In this document: one piece after another, positions 1 through 12,400 of the stretch
Position numbering within the stretch: position 1 is the stretch's first letter
Layout of the letters: every line of letters begins with the position of its first letter
Source of the DNA: Poteriospumella lacustris
Lineage: Eukaryota; Sar; Chrysophyceae; Chromulinales; Dinobryaceae
Direction of reading: 5' to 3'
DNA length: 64,000 bases
Assembly (NCBI GenBank): GCA_008000375.1
Contig: SMOI01000042.1
Span: forward strand, 101,389-165,388
Position numbers and translations under genes: made by a program
Notes under the pieces: generated by a model
Databases searched by the model: none
What the model was told of the DNA's origin: nothing
Seen by the model: the letters and a program-made list of their open reading frames with translations, nothing else

Positions 1-331
1 GTCTCGAGGAGATCCACGAGTCTCGTAGTACATACAGTACATAGGTGCTGCCCATATTTCTTCCACACCTTGTGTCTGACGGATGGGTAGTTCGGTGTGT
101 CCCAGGAGGAAGCCTTGTCACGTTTTCGCCTCGACGCCCCCAAATTTTCAGAGGACGCACCACAAATTCACCACCACCGTGCTGCACCAATCTTTGTGTG
201 CTTCGGATTTCCATCTTACTGTATTGCCATCTCCGGTGGGACGAGAGGATCGCACAAGTGAATCGATACACTTTTGAAGTGTGTGTGCGTTGTGCCTTGG
301 GATCGTGAGAAGGTCTTTGCATCATCAAACC

Positions 332-1975
332 ATGTCGAGACATAGTTCCAGTGCATTGGGTGCAGCAGGCAAGGCCTATGCTAGCGGTGTGGAGTTGGGC
401 AGCTCGCATTTGACGAACAGTGTCAACGAAATGGTGGGTGAGGACACTGTTGTCTTCAACGGTAGAAGCTATTCCAATGCCCATGATCAACGTCGTTTGG
501 TGAGCGCAGTCGACGATGACGATGCCTCTGCGACGCGCAAAGGATACGGCAGCGTCTCCACGATTGCACAGGTGGTGACGGTATTGTTGGTTTCGTTGAT
601 CATCGCCATGTTGTTCACCTTGATTGGAGTCTCGTCCGCCACGTACGATGAGGTGAAGAACTACTCTCCTACGACGACAGTGACCACGGCGTATGCGTCG
701 TTGGGGTTGCCTGGATACGAAGGGTACAGCTGGGAGGATGTGCTTGGTGCTGCCTCTGGTGGAACCGTCAACTGGTATACCTACAGTGATAACAACGGAA
801 CGTCCTTGGGACCCTACAACAAGTGGATCGACACGTGGTTGATCCCCAATCTCGCGGAGAACTTCGCCATCACCCTCGTGCGTCACCCTATTTCCAATAC
901 GGGCGATGCGGTGGACAAGATCATTAATGAGATCAATGCTGGTTATGGTATGAACAATGGATCGGTCGATATGATTTGGATCAACGGTGAGAACTTCTAC
1001 AAGATGAAGAGTGGCGGCTACGCCTACGGTCCGTGGGCGACCAAGGTGCCGAATGCCGTCAACTACGATTTCCAAAGCGATGCGATTAAGTATGACTTTG
1101 GCACCACGACGAATGGGTATGAAATGCCCTACAACGGTGCCCAGGTGGTGTTCATCTACGATAGTGCGAAAGTGAACGCCTCGGCCATCAGTGACATGGA
1201 CAGTCTCCTCGCCTGGGTGAAAGCCAACCCCAACCAGTTCACCTACGCTACGCCTCGTTTCATGGATGATTCGGGCACGGATTTTGACAACGACTACACT
1301 GGTTCAGTGTTTATCCGTCACGTCTTCTACAACACCGTCCCGGATTACACCAAGTTCATGGGCACCAGTGTCAACGAGGCGTTGTACGATCAGTACGCCC
1401 CCACCTTCTACAAGACCCTCCGTGATCTGCAACCGTATTTGTACAACGCGTCGTCATTGGCCGCAGAACGTAAAGGCTACCCCACCTCGCAGGGAGAAGT
1501 GGACGACTTGTTTACCTCGGGCAAGATCTCGGTGACGTTGTCGTACGACATCGGCCACGCCGCGTACATGATCGAAGCCGGCCAATGGCCATCGACCACG
1601 CGCAGCATCGTCTTGACATCGGGTACCATCGCCAACACCAATTTCGTCTTGATTCCTGCCAACGCCAAGAACAAGCTGTCCGCAGTGGTGGCGGGCAACT
1701 ACATCGCGTCGGCGCAGGCGATGTTCTCGCGTGCCCAGCCAGAAGTCATCGGTGCGTTGCAAGTATACGATCCGACCTGCACCAATTTTGTCTCCGGTGG
1801 TTGGAACGATGCGTTCGCATACATTGACCAGCCAGCGGCAACCCCTTCGACGTCGGAGTTGTCGAAGTACAGAATGTCGGAGTTGAGTTCCGCCTACATC
1901 AACCGCATTCAGAACGATTGGTACACGTGCGTGTTGACGTACGATGCTGCCACGGTTCCATCCTATTGTGGTTAA
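332..1975 (+). CDS. Membrane-anchored YnjB-like extracellular solute-binding protein
   Basis: The 547-residue product has a short hydrophilic N-terminus, one strong hydrophobic segment at about residues 75-100 (VVTVLLVSLIIAMLF), and then a large domain resembling the bacterial ABC-transporter periplasmic protein YnjB. Shared features I recognise include the NWYTYSDNN strand, a VDMIWINGENFYKMK block, the following GPWA..VPN segment and a MPYNGAQVVFIYD block. The ATG at 332 is chosen because it starts the N-terminal domain; upstream in-frame sequence looks untranslated. There is no intron and the frame is uninterrupted. In bacteria such proteins deliver a ligand to a membrane permease; here the protein is probably a type II membrane protein with its binding domain outside the cytosol. 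The ligand is unknown and no permease gene is nearby. Bacterial ancestry is inferred from resemblance. Confidence 0.7.
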   Translation: MSRHSSSALGAAGKAYASGVELGSSHLTNSVNEMVGEDTVVFNGRSYSNAHDQRRLVSAVDDDDASATRKGYGSVSTIAQVVTVLLVSLIIAMLFTLIGVSSATYDEVKNYSPTTTVTTAYASLGLPGYEGYSWEDVLGAASGGTVNWYTYSDNNGTSLGPYNKWIDTWLIPNLAENFAITLVRHPISNTGDAVDKIINEINAGYGMNNGSVDMIWINGENFYKMKSGGYAYGPWATKVPNAVNYDFQSDAIKYDFGTTTNGYEMPYNGAQVVFIYDSAKVNASAISDMDSLLAWVKANPNQFTYATPRFMDDSGTDFDNDYTGSVFIRHVFYNTVPDYTKFMGTSVNEALYDQYAPTFYKTLRDLQPYLYNASSLAAERKGYPTSQGEVDDLFTSGKISVTLSYDIGHAAYMIEAGQWPSTTRSIVLTSGTIANTNFVLIPANAKNKLSAVVAGNYIASAQAMFSRAQPEVIGALQVYDPTCTNFVSGGWNDAFAYIDQPAATPSTSELSKYRMSELSSAYINRIQNDWYTCVLTYDAATVPSYCG

Positions 1976-2582
1976 ATGAAAAAGAAGAAGGAGAAGAAGA
2001 ATGCTACTATATACCTCTCACATCAATTCGTTACTCTTGTTGCATACTCATTTTTGTGTTGTTCTTACGTCGTTGAACCGCTTCTGTACGTTGGTACGAG
2101 TGTGTCCGGCGCTTTGTTGATTTTTGTTTGGTGGTCAGTAGACCACACCACCGCTGAACCTACACTGTAACTTTCATCTCATTTACTGCCTTCTCTTGAT
2201 TTGCAGTGTGCAGTCCGAACGGTTCGCCGGTGGGTGACGGTGTGGGGGAGGGGGGGGGGCTCATCGAAGCAAACGAAGAAAGTATTTTCTTTTTTATATC
2301 CTCTACGAGAGAGGACATAGCTGTATGAGTGTCGCTTATTCTTATGCCAAAGTGGACACAGCTGTATGTAGGGGCCAACTTGTTACTCGTTACTCGTTAC
2401 CGCGTTAGGTGGCAACATTTTTGTAACGCTCGACTCGCCATGATGACGATGACTCTCATCGATCGACGCCAATCGTCGTTGGTCGGCACAGCAGATGACC
2501 ACGAATAAGTTCATGAACAAGTTCATATTCTTGCATAGTAGAGTCATAATAAGAGTGTGTTGCTTGGTGGTAGTGTGAAGCA
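1976..2582. other. Intergenic region with a G-run
   Basis: About 600 bp between two plus-strand genes. It holds an A/G-rich stretch just after the stop codon, a run of G interrupted once near 2248-2260, and no reading frame that resembles a protein. It presumably contains the 3' untranslated end of the first gene and the promoter of the second. Confidence 0.5.
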
Positions 2583-4456
2583 ATGTGTGATAAAGTGGTG
2601 GAAGACGCGTATAAAAGCGGTTGCGCCGCTTTGATCGCCAATCGGTTTGAAGATGCAGTTGCTCAATTCGATTCCGTCGCGAATCGCCTGGAATGGTTTG
2701 AAAGCAACGACAACATTGATGTGATTCTCAAAATCTTATCAAATCGTGGACTAAGCCACATAAAGCTTCGCAACGACTCAGCTGCCATCGAAGACTTCAC
2801 GAACCTGTTGGACCGCATCGACATCTATCGATATCTGCGGAGAAAGGACAACATTGAGGTTTCTTCACTGTGGGAAGAGTTGGAAGTGAAGACCTTGATG
2901 CGTCGTGCATCCTGTTTGGAAAATATTGGCGAGTTTCAACGTGCGCTCATCGATTTGCGCACGTTGCAAACCGAGCACACCGAATTGTTTCGGAAATCAA
3001 CAGCGTTACAAAGCCAGTTCGTTCGAGTAGAGCATCACATCAAAGACGACGCTAGTGCAGCAAAACTAGATGGTCGTCCTGGTTGGATGGCACATGCCCA
3101 CCAGTCTCTGCGGCTGAGCTTGATTCGCAGTTTGCCTCAGCGACTAACCTGTTTCCAACCTTTTACATGCCGCCTGGCCCTCGGTAACGAACTAGGATTG
3201 TTTGATCGCAACTTATTTCTCGCACTCGATTCCCACAGCTCGACGCTCAATGGTGTCACCTATCGTGTGCGATGTGAGCCCTTCGCTCTTGACCGTCAAC
3301 TGCAGTCGCTAGTCCCGAGGCTTCAGGTGCTCTGCCAAGACGAACCTGGCAATGGCGATGCCACCGATGCTACAAGTGTTCCTCTTGGCAAAGATGGCAA
3401 GGTACGCGCTTTCCTCTGTTATTGTATCTTGATCTCTCCGCCAACTGATGGAAACGATGACTATCGATACAGGCGGTGATGCACCTGATGTTTAATGGCG
3501 ATGACGTGGCTCCCCAGGTGGACCACGTGGATATCCTCCTGCGGTTTTCGATATCATCAACATCAGAAGCTTCGACGAAGGCTCAAGACGTATTGCCAGT
3601 CATCAGTATTCCTTTGCAGTTGTATATGGCCACTGCAACTCAACAGTCTATCGAACCGGCGCCATCGGCGTCTACCATGATCGAGCTTGTGGCCAGTATT
3701 GCGGAGATGCGTGTGAATTGCTTGCGACCTATCACGCTTCCAAGTTTTCTCATTGCGGAGTCGGTTGCGGGTGATAGTGAGGTGAGCGAGATTTTATGTG
3801 GGGAAAGCGTGGGGCTCTTAGGCATTGGTGGCAAGATCTGGGATTCTACCTTCGTGTTGATTCGCTATCTGTATCAGAACCGCCTGGACCTTGTTTCTGG
3901 TAAACGGATTTTAGAGCTGGGTGCTGGCACAGGCATTACTAGTTTGGCTTTAAGTCGACTGCAGCCAGCGATGGTGGTATGCACTGACTTGGAGGAAGTT
4001 GTACCATTGATCAAGGTGAATGTGGAGTTGAATGCCGCTTGGTCTCCGTCGCTCCGAAGTGTTTTGCGCAACGACTACTTCGTACAACCGTTGTCCTGGG
4101 GTGGCGAGTTACTTCCGCCTGCTGTAGGTGGTGCGGATGTGAGGAGTTGTGAAGTGATCATCGCCTCTGATGTGGTGTACTACCCCGAGGGATACGAGCC
4201 GCTGTTGACGACGTTGGAGAGCTTGTTGTGCCTCCCCTGTGATGCAGGCTTGTCGAAGTGCTGTATTTTGGCGCATCGCCATCGCCACCCTGAAGATCAT
4301 CGCTTCTTCAGCATGCTGTTTGCTTCGCTGGTGCTGCAAGTGGACGAATTGATGTGGCGCGAGACGCTGTTCAATGCTGCAGTGTCTACTTCGCAAGCCT
4401 TGCAAGATGTGCGTTTGTTCCGTATCTCGGCGAAAGCCCCTCTGCCTGAGCGGTAG
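2583..4456 (+). CDS. TPR-like / lysine methyltransferase (Methyltransf_16) fusion protein
   Basis: Two exons, 2583-3401 and 3473-4456, are joined by a 71-bp GT-AG intron in phase 0, giving 600 residues. The first part is helical and TPR-like (an AAL...F..A...F pattern and SNRGLSHIKL...AIEDF). The C-terminal third is a class I SAM-dependent methyltransferase of the METTL21/FAM86 type: W-D-S-T-F...L..YL, motif I ELGAGTG, acidic post-I CTDLEE, and the SDVVYY segment characteristic of this family. Family members methylate lysines on translation factors and chaperones. The target here cannot be told; FAM86-type enzymes, which modify elongation factor 2, are a reasonable comparison. Without splicing the first frame stops at 3479, which supports the intron. 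Confidence 0.75.
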
Positions 4457-4771
4457 TCAGTGTTGATCAGCTTTAAATTAAGTTTTTATAAGTCATTGGC
4501 GTCTCAAAGTACTGCATGCTGTGTTTCAAAACTCTCGTTCGTGTTGGCGGTAAAGATTGGAGAGCGGTTGGGAAGTCTTATCATCAAGACGGCAACGTTG
4601 AAAAAAGGAAAGGCATGGAGGGTGAAGAAGTATTGATCCAGAGAGTGTAAGGGAATCAATCGACAGAGAAGATCGACAGTCCATGCAATGCAGTTTCAGT
4701 ACATAGAGAAAGGCTTTGGAGTCGTGTAGACATGAATTCGCGACGAAAGAAGTATATAGGAGTTGGCCGCA
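4457..4771. other. Convergent intergenic region
   Basis: About 315 bp between the ends of a plus-strand and a minus-strand gene. No gene seen; it should hold both 3' untranslated regions. Confidence 0.5.
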
Positions 4772-5980
4772 CTACGAGCGAGGGTTGGCTTGAGGTTTGT
4801 TTTGTTGAGACATAATGTGCGCTTTGGGCTTCATCTTCTGGTGGTACGAGCTGACAGATTTGATGGGACTGCCCTCGTTTTCCTTCTCTGGGACCAAGCC
4901 TCCACCAGCACCGTTCGCTTCGACAGTCTCTGAAGTGCTTGAAAAGATCTTCAGCATGTGGCGAGACGTTGTTGGGGATATCGGCATCGTTGAATCCGAG
5001 GAGGAGGAATTCGGATTAGACTCCACATCGTAGCTGGCGTCATCCTCTTGCGAATCATCCTGAAGACGCTTCAGCTGAACCTTCAATCTCTTCTTTCCAA
5101 GCTAAAAGTGATTCAAGGTCAGTCAAATACTTCTGAGCTGTAAACCCGTCAGAACTTACCCGAAAGCCATCCATAAAGTCAATGGCTGCTGCCGCATCTT
5201 CAACGAACGCAAAAGAAACGAATCCATAGCCTTTGCTGAGGCCAGTGGTCTTATTCACCATGATATGAACAGACAAAATAGTCCCAAAGCGACGAAAGAG
5301 CAGGTACAAGTCCCTGGAACAACATCGACCTATTGATCTCTTATCCAGATATGATTTGCAGAGATAAGCACTTACCAGTTTGTGATCTCATTGGGGAGAT
5401 GAAAAACGAAAAGGTTGCAGCCTCTTGGGCCCTTCAGGCGATCACCAGTCACAATCGGTGGTCCGGGGCCGAACAGTGGTGGGTCGGGGGCAGCCATACC
5501 AGCCACGAAAGGCGGACGCATCATAGGGTTGAAAATCTGCATCGGCAACGAGTTTGGAGCGTTACCCGTGCTTCCACTTTGCTGTGCAGATGATTCGGAC
5601 GAAGGAGCTGCGTTCGGAGGGAAATTTGGCATCATCCCTGGGAGCGCGGGTGGCACAAAGTAAGGCGCATATGAGCCTTGCGGGCCATCTTTAGCCTCAA
5701 AGTTCACATATGAGTACGGGAAAAATGGGAAAGGAATCATATCCTTGATCGGAGAGTTGGGATATGAGGATTGGTTGGGGATATATGTGGTCGTAACAAC
5801 AACGGAATTTGGGCTTCCAGTGGGACTCTTCTCTCTCGGTGAACTCTTTTGGCTACGATTTCCTTGTCTTTCTTCTGTCACAGAAGCGTTTGGATCCACT
5901 CCACTAGGAAAAATAAATCCTTGTGTTTGTAACTTGGCTTTACGATAAGCAAGTGAATTGTCCTTGGTTGTCGAAAGCAT
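4772..5980 (-). CDS. CELF/Bruno-like RNA-binding protein with a single RRM
   Basis: Three exons on the minus strand, 5980-5376, 5313-5160 and 5101-4772, with introns of 62 and 58 bp, give 362 residues. The N-terminal 180 residues are low complexity (Ser, Pro, Asn, Gly and Met rich). They are followed by one RRM that reads as the third RRM of CELF/Bruno proteins: GPRGCNLFVFHLP (RNP2), LSKGYGFVSF (RNP1) and the ending LGKKRLKVQLKR. CELF proteins bind GU-rich RNA and control splicing, translation and decay. The tail is acidic and Ser-rich. The usual RRM1 and RRM2 are not encoded upstream in the same frame, so either this is a one-RRM member or 5' exons are missed. All three exon joins keep frame through the RRM. 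Confidence 0.8.
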
Positions 5981-6433
5981 TGTGAAGCGTTTGTCAATGT
6001 CAGAATCGATCGTATACGAATCGGTGGGGGTCCTTTCGATTTGAAATCGTCCTTAATCCACACATTTAACATGTGATTTTCACATGAAAAGGAATCGAAG
6101 GACGCTTGAAGAAGAAGGAAGAGCTTCGGAAGGAAAGAAGGAAAGGAGGGAGGGGAAGTCGGGCGGAGGGACTGGTCTGGTGCATCCGTCGACAGCCCGC
6201 ACCATTCCTTTCGCTGCTTGGTGCTGGCGAGGGGAAAGATGAAACGGGTTCTCCGATGGTTGGCTTAGAAACTCCCACGCCAGATGTCATACGACATTGG
6301 TGATTATTATTGTCTGCGATTGCCTATGTGTACAAGGTGCACGATCCCTAACCGTAGAAAATGAAACAAAAATTATCCTTCTTAAATAAAAGTACATCTA
6401 CACAAACTATAGTCACACTTGGGCGTCGTCTGC
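5981..6433. other. Intergenic region between two minus-strand genes
   Basis: About 450 bp upstream of the CELF-like gene and downstream of the HEATR1-like stop codon. It has a purine-rich strand around 6100-6170. No coding sequence is supported; it probably holds the CELF-like promoter and 5' leader. Confidence 0.4.
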
Positions 6434-9400
6434 TTATCGCAAGTACGTATCTAACGACTCGCCCGACAACTCTTCTATCACTGCTATCGCCTGTCTGGTA
6501 TGTTTAACGACTTCCGAGTTATCATCCTCCAAAAGCTCAGAAATGTAGCTGAGACATTCTGGAAGCACTGCCAAGTAATCAGCCCCAACCTATTGCACGA
6601 AAGCGACTCGAGTTAGAATCCATATGGAATGACAAACAACAAGAACAGTGCAATGTGTACCTTCTCGAAGAGTTCGTGCAGAAGATCAACCGCCACGATG
6701 CGGACCAGCGGTGACGCATTGCGGGTGAACAAGAGCACTTGGTGATTCAATGGCTTCCACAACAAATCGCGATTGATATTCAAGCACAATTCGCACAGTG
6801 CCGTAATCAAATGATCCCGCGCAAAGCCGAAGTATGATTCGTCACCATCGAAAGCCTGCCACATCGGAACGAATGTGAGAATCTTAGGATAGATGGTCTC
6901 GTAACGTTTCTGAACAAAGAACAAAACGATTAGTCCACTGTCAACACAACAACGTCGCTTCAATCAACGCCGCAGTTCGTACCTCATCAAAGAACGTCGC
7001 CCCGGTGAAGGTGCACAGCGCCTTGGTAATTGACATGACGTGTCCCACTGCATCGAAGAGCAGAGACAACACGAGTTTGTTCGACCCCGTCAACAGCGCG
7101 TACAAATCAACCGAGCGCTTGCGCTTCTTGGAGCCACCATCTTCACCGTCACTGTTCGCCTTGGTCTTTTCCAAGAGACGCTTGACGAACTTCGCATGCG
7201 CATCCAAGTCACTCATCATATCTGTCCACAACAAGGCCATGGACGAGAAGAACAAGGTTTGGAAACGATCCAACAAGGCCTTGATGGTCGCATAGAAGTG
7301 CACATAACGATAGAACTTGTCTTCTTCGTCCTCCTCACTGACGACCGCGGTCTCCTTCTCCTTCGTATTGCTTCCACCACCACCACCGCCACCCGATTGG
7401 TTGCCACTGCTCTTCCAGTCCGACAAACGAACAATGAACGTCTTCAACTCATTCTCCGTCAATTTCAAACAAATCTCCACCACCAATTCACCGATGCCAT
7501 CTTGCGCATCGGCAAACGAATGTTGATGGAAATGGGGCGTGGTTGTCTTCAAGGCCTTCATCAAGGCCAACACGGCGGGCAACAACGTCGCCATGTTGTT
7601 GACACACGTCGCACGGTCGGCCTTCGTCACCAAGACCTGCAACAACGCCACGTAACGATGCAAGGCATCACCACCCAGGGCCACACTCTCACGTAAACAA
7701 GAGCAAACCGCGGGCAAGGCCAATCGAGGGGGTAGTTCATTCCCAATCACGGTCAAACAAGCCTCTGCATCGTCATCCATACCCGCCATATCCACCACCA
7801 CTGCCTCTTCACCAGAGGATGCGAAATTCGTCGAAACCTCCAACAACAGGGGCAGAATCGTCGCGATGTACGGATGACTGAACTTGGGCAACGACGAGAA
7901 CATAATCGACGTGGCAGAGATCAACGATCGCAAAAACAACACATGGGCACGACGATCCGAGTCCAAATTCATCGTACGGACCGTATCATCCCGCCATTGC
8001 GAGGCTTCCGAGACAAAGACATGCAATGTCTTCTCCATCAGCGCCGGGAACACTGGCAACGCTGCCGCATGCAACGCCATACACAACGACGAACAACTGA
8101 GCATCAAGGAACCCAAAAACTTCCGACTTTCCAACGCCTTTTGTTGATAATGACCCGAGGAGCTACGCAATCCCACCAGGACATAGACGGCATCGAAATA
8201 CGACAAATACTCTCCGAGAATGTCCATGACCACGGTCTGCCATTGCGGTGTTTTACCCAGCTTCAACACCAGCACATCAATGGCCAACAACGCGGATTGC
8301 GCATAGGGCAAGGACAGCGCCGCATTGGCCGACGAAGACGACGATGGCTGGTCGCCCTTCTCGGCGAACAGTTTCGTCAAATTCGTCTTGATGATCGTGC
8401 GCAGGCGCCCACAGAGATCCAAATACAGCCCATGTTCGATTTGACTCATCCGCTTCTCACTCAACAACGATTGCAACCGATCTTTCAAGAAGACGATCGC
8501 GCGTTGACGAATGGCGGGCACGTCGTGATCCAACAACTCTTGAATCATCGACAAGAACGAGGGTCCATCCAAGAGCACTTGCATGTTGCCCAAGACGTTC
8601 AGCGACAAATCGGCGAAGATTTCGGACAACAACTTCGCCGACAACTGATGTGATTCATTCTCCAAGCGCAAGAGAATACCCCGTTGCGTACTACGTTGAC
8701 GCGCTTGACGCAACGACTCGCATTCGACACAGATTTGCAGGGCACACTCGGCGACTTCCATCATGTCGTTGTGCGTCACCCGATTGCCCAACATATCGGC
8801 GGCCAATTGGCGATGGAATTGAGGGGACAGGAGGATTTCGTTGATGAATTCCAACTGCAGCACGGCCATGGAGGCCGCTTGTCCACGCTGTGCCGCGCCA
8901 TCGGTAGGGGCGGTGGCGGTGGCGGTCGATGCAGCCGAGGCGGCTTCTCCCTCACGGCGCAGCGTATTGAAATGCTGCAAGAGACGTGCCACATCGTCGG
9001 TATCCACCTTCGTGGACGAGGACGCGTCGTTGCCGACACAGAAGAGGGTCAAGGACCGCGAGGCATCCAAGATCTTGATCACACTCTTGATGATCGACGC
9101 CGACGACTGATCCAACAGGAACTGCTCGGCCATGTGGAAGAATTCCTCCGAATCGCTCGTCAACAACACACGTTGGGCACGACGTTGCGCCGCGCGTGAC
9201 AAACTAATCGATTCGACGGTGATGTTGGCCGTTTCGGCGACTTTGGACTCGTAGCGGACGAGGGTGTGTTGCAGCAGGTTCTGGACGATCAACAGACACA
9301 TCCATTCGCGATGGTCTTCCAATTTTGCCAGGGCTTTCAACAGGGCCGCACGATGATTCGAAGGCATACCCGGCAGGGCTTGCAAGACATGGAAGACAAT

Positions 9401-12400
9401 GTCCCGTGTCGCCAGAGAGACCGACTTCGACGCCTCGTTGTCACCCGTGGGTACAATAATGCTCAACAGACTGACCAGAATCTTTCCACGCGTCAGCAAA
9501 TGTGTACCATGCGCAGAGGTGTGCGACAAGAAATCACCCAACAGCTCAATCAACGCGGGCATCGCGTCGGCGAAGTTGCCAATGATATGGCGCAAGACAC
9601 CCAGCGCTGAACCTTGAATATTCGACGAACGGACCGAGCTCAAACAGTGCAAAATGCTGCCAATATCCTTGCGAGCCAGGGCCAAGGTGTAGACCGCCAC
9701 AGTGGCCGCAGCAGTGGGGGCAGGAGCATCCGCTTTCTTCTTACCCTTCGACGACTTCGAAGGAGTCTTCGCATCCGCCGCCACCACCGTCGTCGCAGCA
9801 GTGAAAAGCGTCGCCAAACACTGTTCGGTCGCCGCACGATTCAACAGCTGCAACAACAGTTCACAGATCATCGTCTTGTAAAACTCCAAATTGATGACCG
9901 AGACGCAGCCCGGTTGACACAACTTGTCCAAGAGATTGAACAACGCCCGGAACAAGGCGGAGGCATGTTGTTGCACATAGGCACTGGTCGCCAAGACCAT
10001 GGGAACGACCATTTCCGCCACCGCCACCATCGAACGTAACTTCGCGGAGATCGACACTGGTTTGCTCGCGTAGTCGCGGACACCTTCATCCGCATCGGCA
10101 GCAGCACCCGCCGCCGCAGCGTTCGCCTTCTCATCGTCCTCGTCATCGACTTGCATACGACTTTCGTCGGCGGCGTCTTCATCGACAATCGAATTCTTAC
10201 GAATGCGCAACATGGCATCGATGTCTTCGGTAGTGTGCAGGGCATCGTGTAAGAGGGCCATCCCCAAGGCGGGGTCCACTTCCATCGACAAAATCGCGCG
10301 GACGACGTCTTTGCTGCCGGTGGTATTCGACTGCACCGCAAACAAACAACGCAACAATTCTTCAAACGCCGACGGCGCCAACGAGCCCGTCGCCAGCAAG
10401 GGCACGACGATCGTCAACAACAGACGTGGGAACGTCGCTTCCAACGATTTCGCCGACTTGATCGCCTCACAGAGCCACGTGATGAACGAGGCCTGTTTGT
10501 CCGCGGGCAACGTCTTGAATCCATTCGCAATCCACGTCAACAACGCCGTCAAAAAGCCTTCGTGTTCACCAGTGACACGTCCTCCCATCGCCGCCTGTGA
10601 CAAGAACGCCACGATTCCTTTCCAGTTCTTCTCCACAAAGACCGTCGTGGGCAAGAGCTTGATCAAGAAAGATGCATAACGATCATGAGCGGCACTGATG
10701 CTCGTCGCGGCCATGAAAATGGCTTCACTCAAGGTACCCAACGTCGAAGACGCCTTGGACAACGTCTCGTAGACGACGGACGAGATCGTATCGCCATCGG
10801 TGGCGACCAAATCGAGTTGAGCGATGATGGCGTTGATCAGCGTGCTGATTTCTGCGACATTGACACTCAACTCCTTGTTCAGCGGCAAGGAACGGGTGCT
10901 ATTGCTGGCCACCAACTGCGCAAACGACTTGAAACATTGCGCAGCCAACGTACGCAACGAGGACGTGGCCGAGCTCGCCAGATACAACAGATGCAACAAC
11001 GTGGGGATACACGCCGTACCGACGTTGACCGACGACACCAGAATCGCGTGCACCGAGCACAGCGAGATCGTGCGTACCGCGGTTTCGTCCACGGGGAAGT
11101 GCGCATCCACCGGACTTTGCAAGAAACGTGCCATCAAGACCAACACGTCGTTGCGATCGACGGTTTCCAACGCCGCGTGTAGCATCTCACCACTGACACC
11201 CTGCGACGCCAGCAACTGCAAGAAGACGGCTTCCATACGATGTTCCGCCGTCAACGGCTGCAAGGAATTGCGCAACGAGGCGTCAAAGCTGGTGTACGTG
11301 CCTGAGGCCAGCGACACCATCGTGGGCAACAACACTTGCACAAAACTCGAGTACGTCGCTGCCGACACGGCATCTGCCACGGTCGTCTGCGCCAGATAAC
11401 GGGACATCAACGGCGCCAAGGCCTTGGCCAGGAGCGAATGCAACGAGGACAAATGCTTGTGCTGCTGCAACACCGTGGCCATACGTACCAAGAACACCGC
11501 AAGGCCACGCAGCGTATAATCACTGTCAACCAGCGCTACCGCTCGCTCCACCACCGGCAACAAGGCATGGTGATGATCGTCCGCAATCGCGGTCACCAGC
11601 AACGACACAACATCCACCGACGACTCTGCTCCCTTCGTCGCCTTTGACTTCTTCTCGGTGATATGATGCTTCTTCAAGAAGATGGACAACAAACTACGGG
11701 CGGCATTGACCACCTTGGTGGCCGTCTTGCTCTCGGTGTGTTCGTGTAGACTGATCGACGACGTCGTGCTCGACAACACCCAGGCATTCGCCGCCGCCGA
11801 CGTAGCCGCATCTTCCAACAACGTCGAAATGCAGGTGTCTTCAATGCTGGACATCAAACGATGCAGCACAGACAACGCGGATTTACTTCCCAACGAGGCC
11901 TCTTGCGACCAGGATTGCCACGCCCCTTGCACACATTCAAACAAACGAACGGGCCCCGCCACAGCAAAGACAATGCTCACGATATTCGTATTCCAGGCTT
12001 GGGATGCGACGTCATAATCCGCATCGGCTAAACAGCGCATAATCGCATCAACAATTCCCGATTGATTCGCGGTCGGACCAGACGCGGCCACGGGGCCGAC
12101 AACGTCCGAGGAGGACTCCAACGTGGACAACGCATGCAACCGCAACTCCTTGATGGCACTGGACAAGTTCAAGAAGACACTGTCCCCATTCTGTGAACTG
12201 TTATTCGACTTGCCAAATTCACTGAATACCGCACTGAGAAACTTGGTCACGGCTTTCGCCTTGGTGTTGTCGGCCAAGGTGGCCTTGACGACATTGTTGA
12301 AGATGTGCGGATAGTGATCGGACATCGCACGCACGATACCTTCGGCCGTCGTCTTCTTATCGGTATCCAATTTCTTCTCCGCAACGGAACGAAGCATGGA

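Noticed and set aside
7040-11647. Several plus-strand frames of 140-260 codons over the HEATR1-like gene
   Set aside because: They have compositions rich in Arg, Gln and His, no domain, and lie antisense to a clearly conserved exon.
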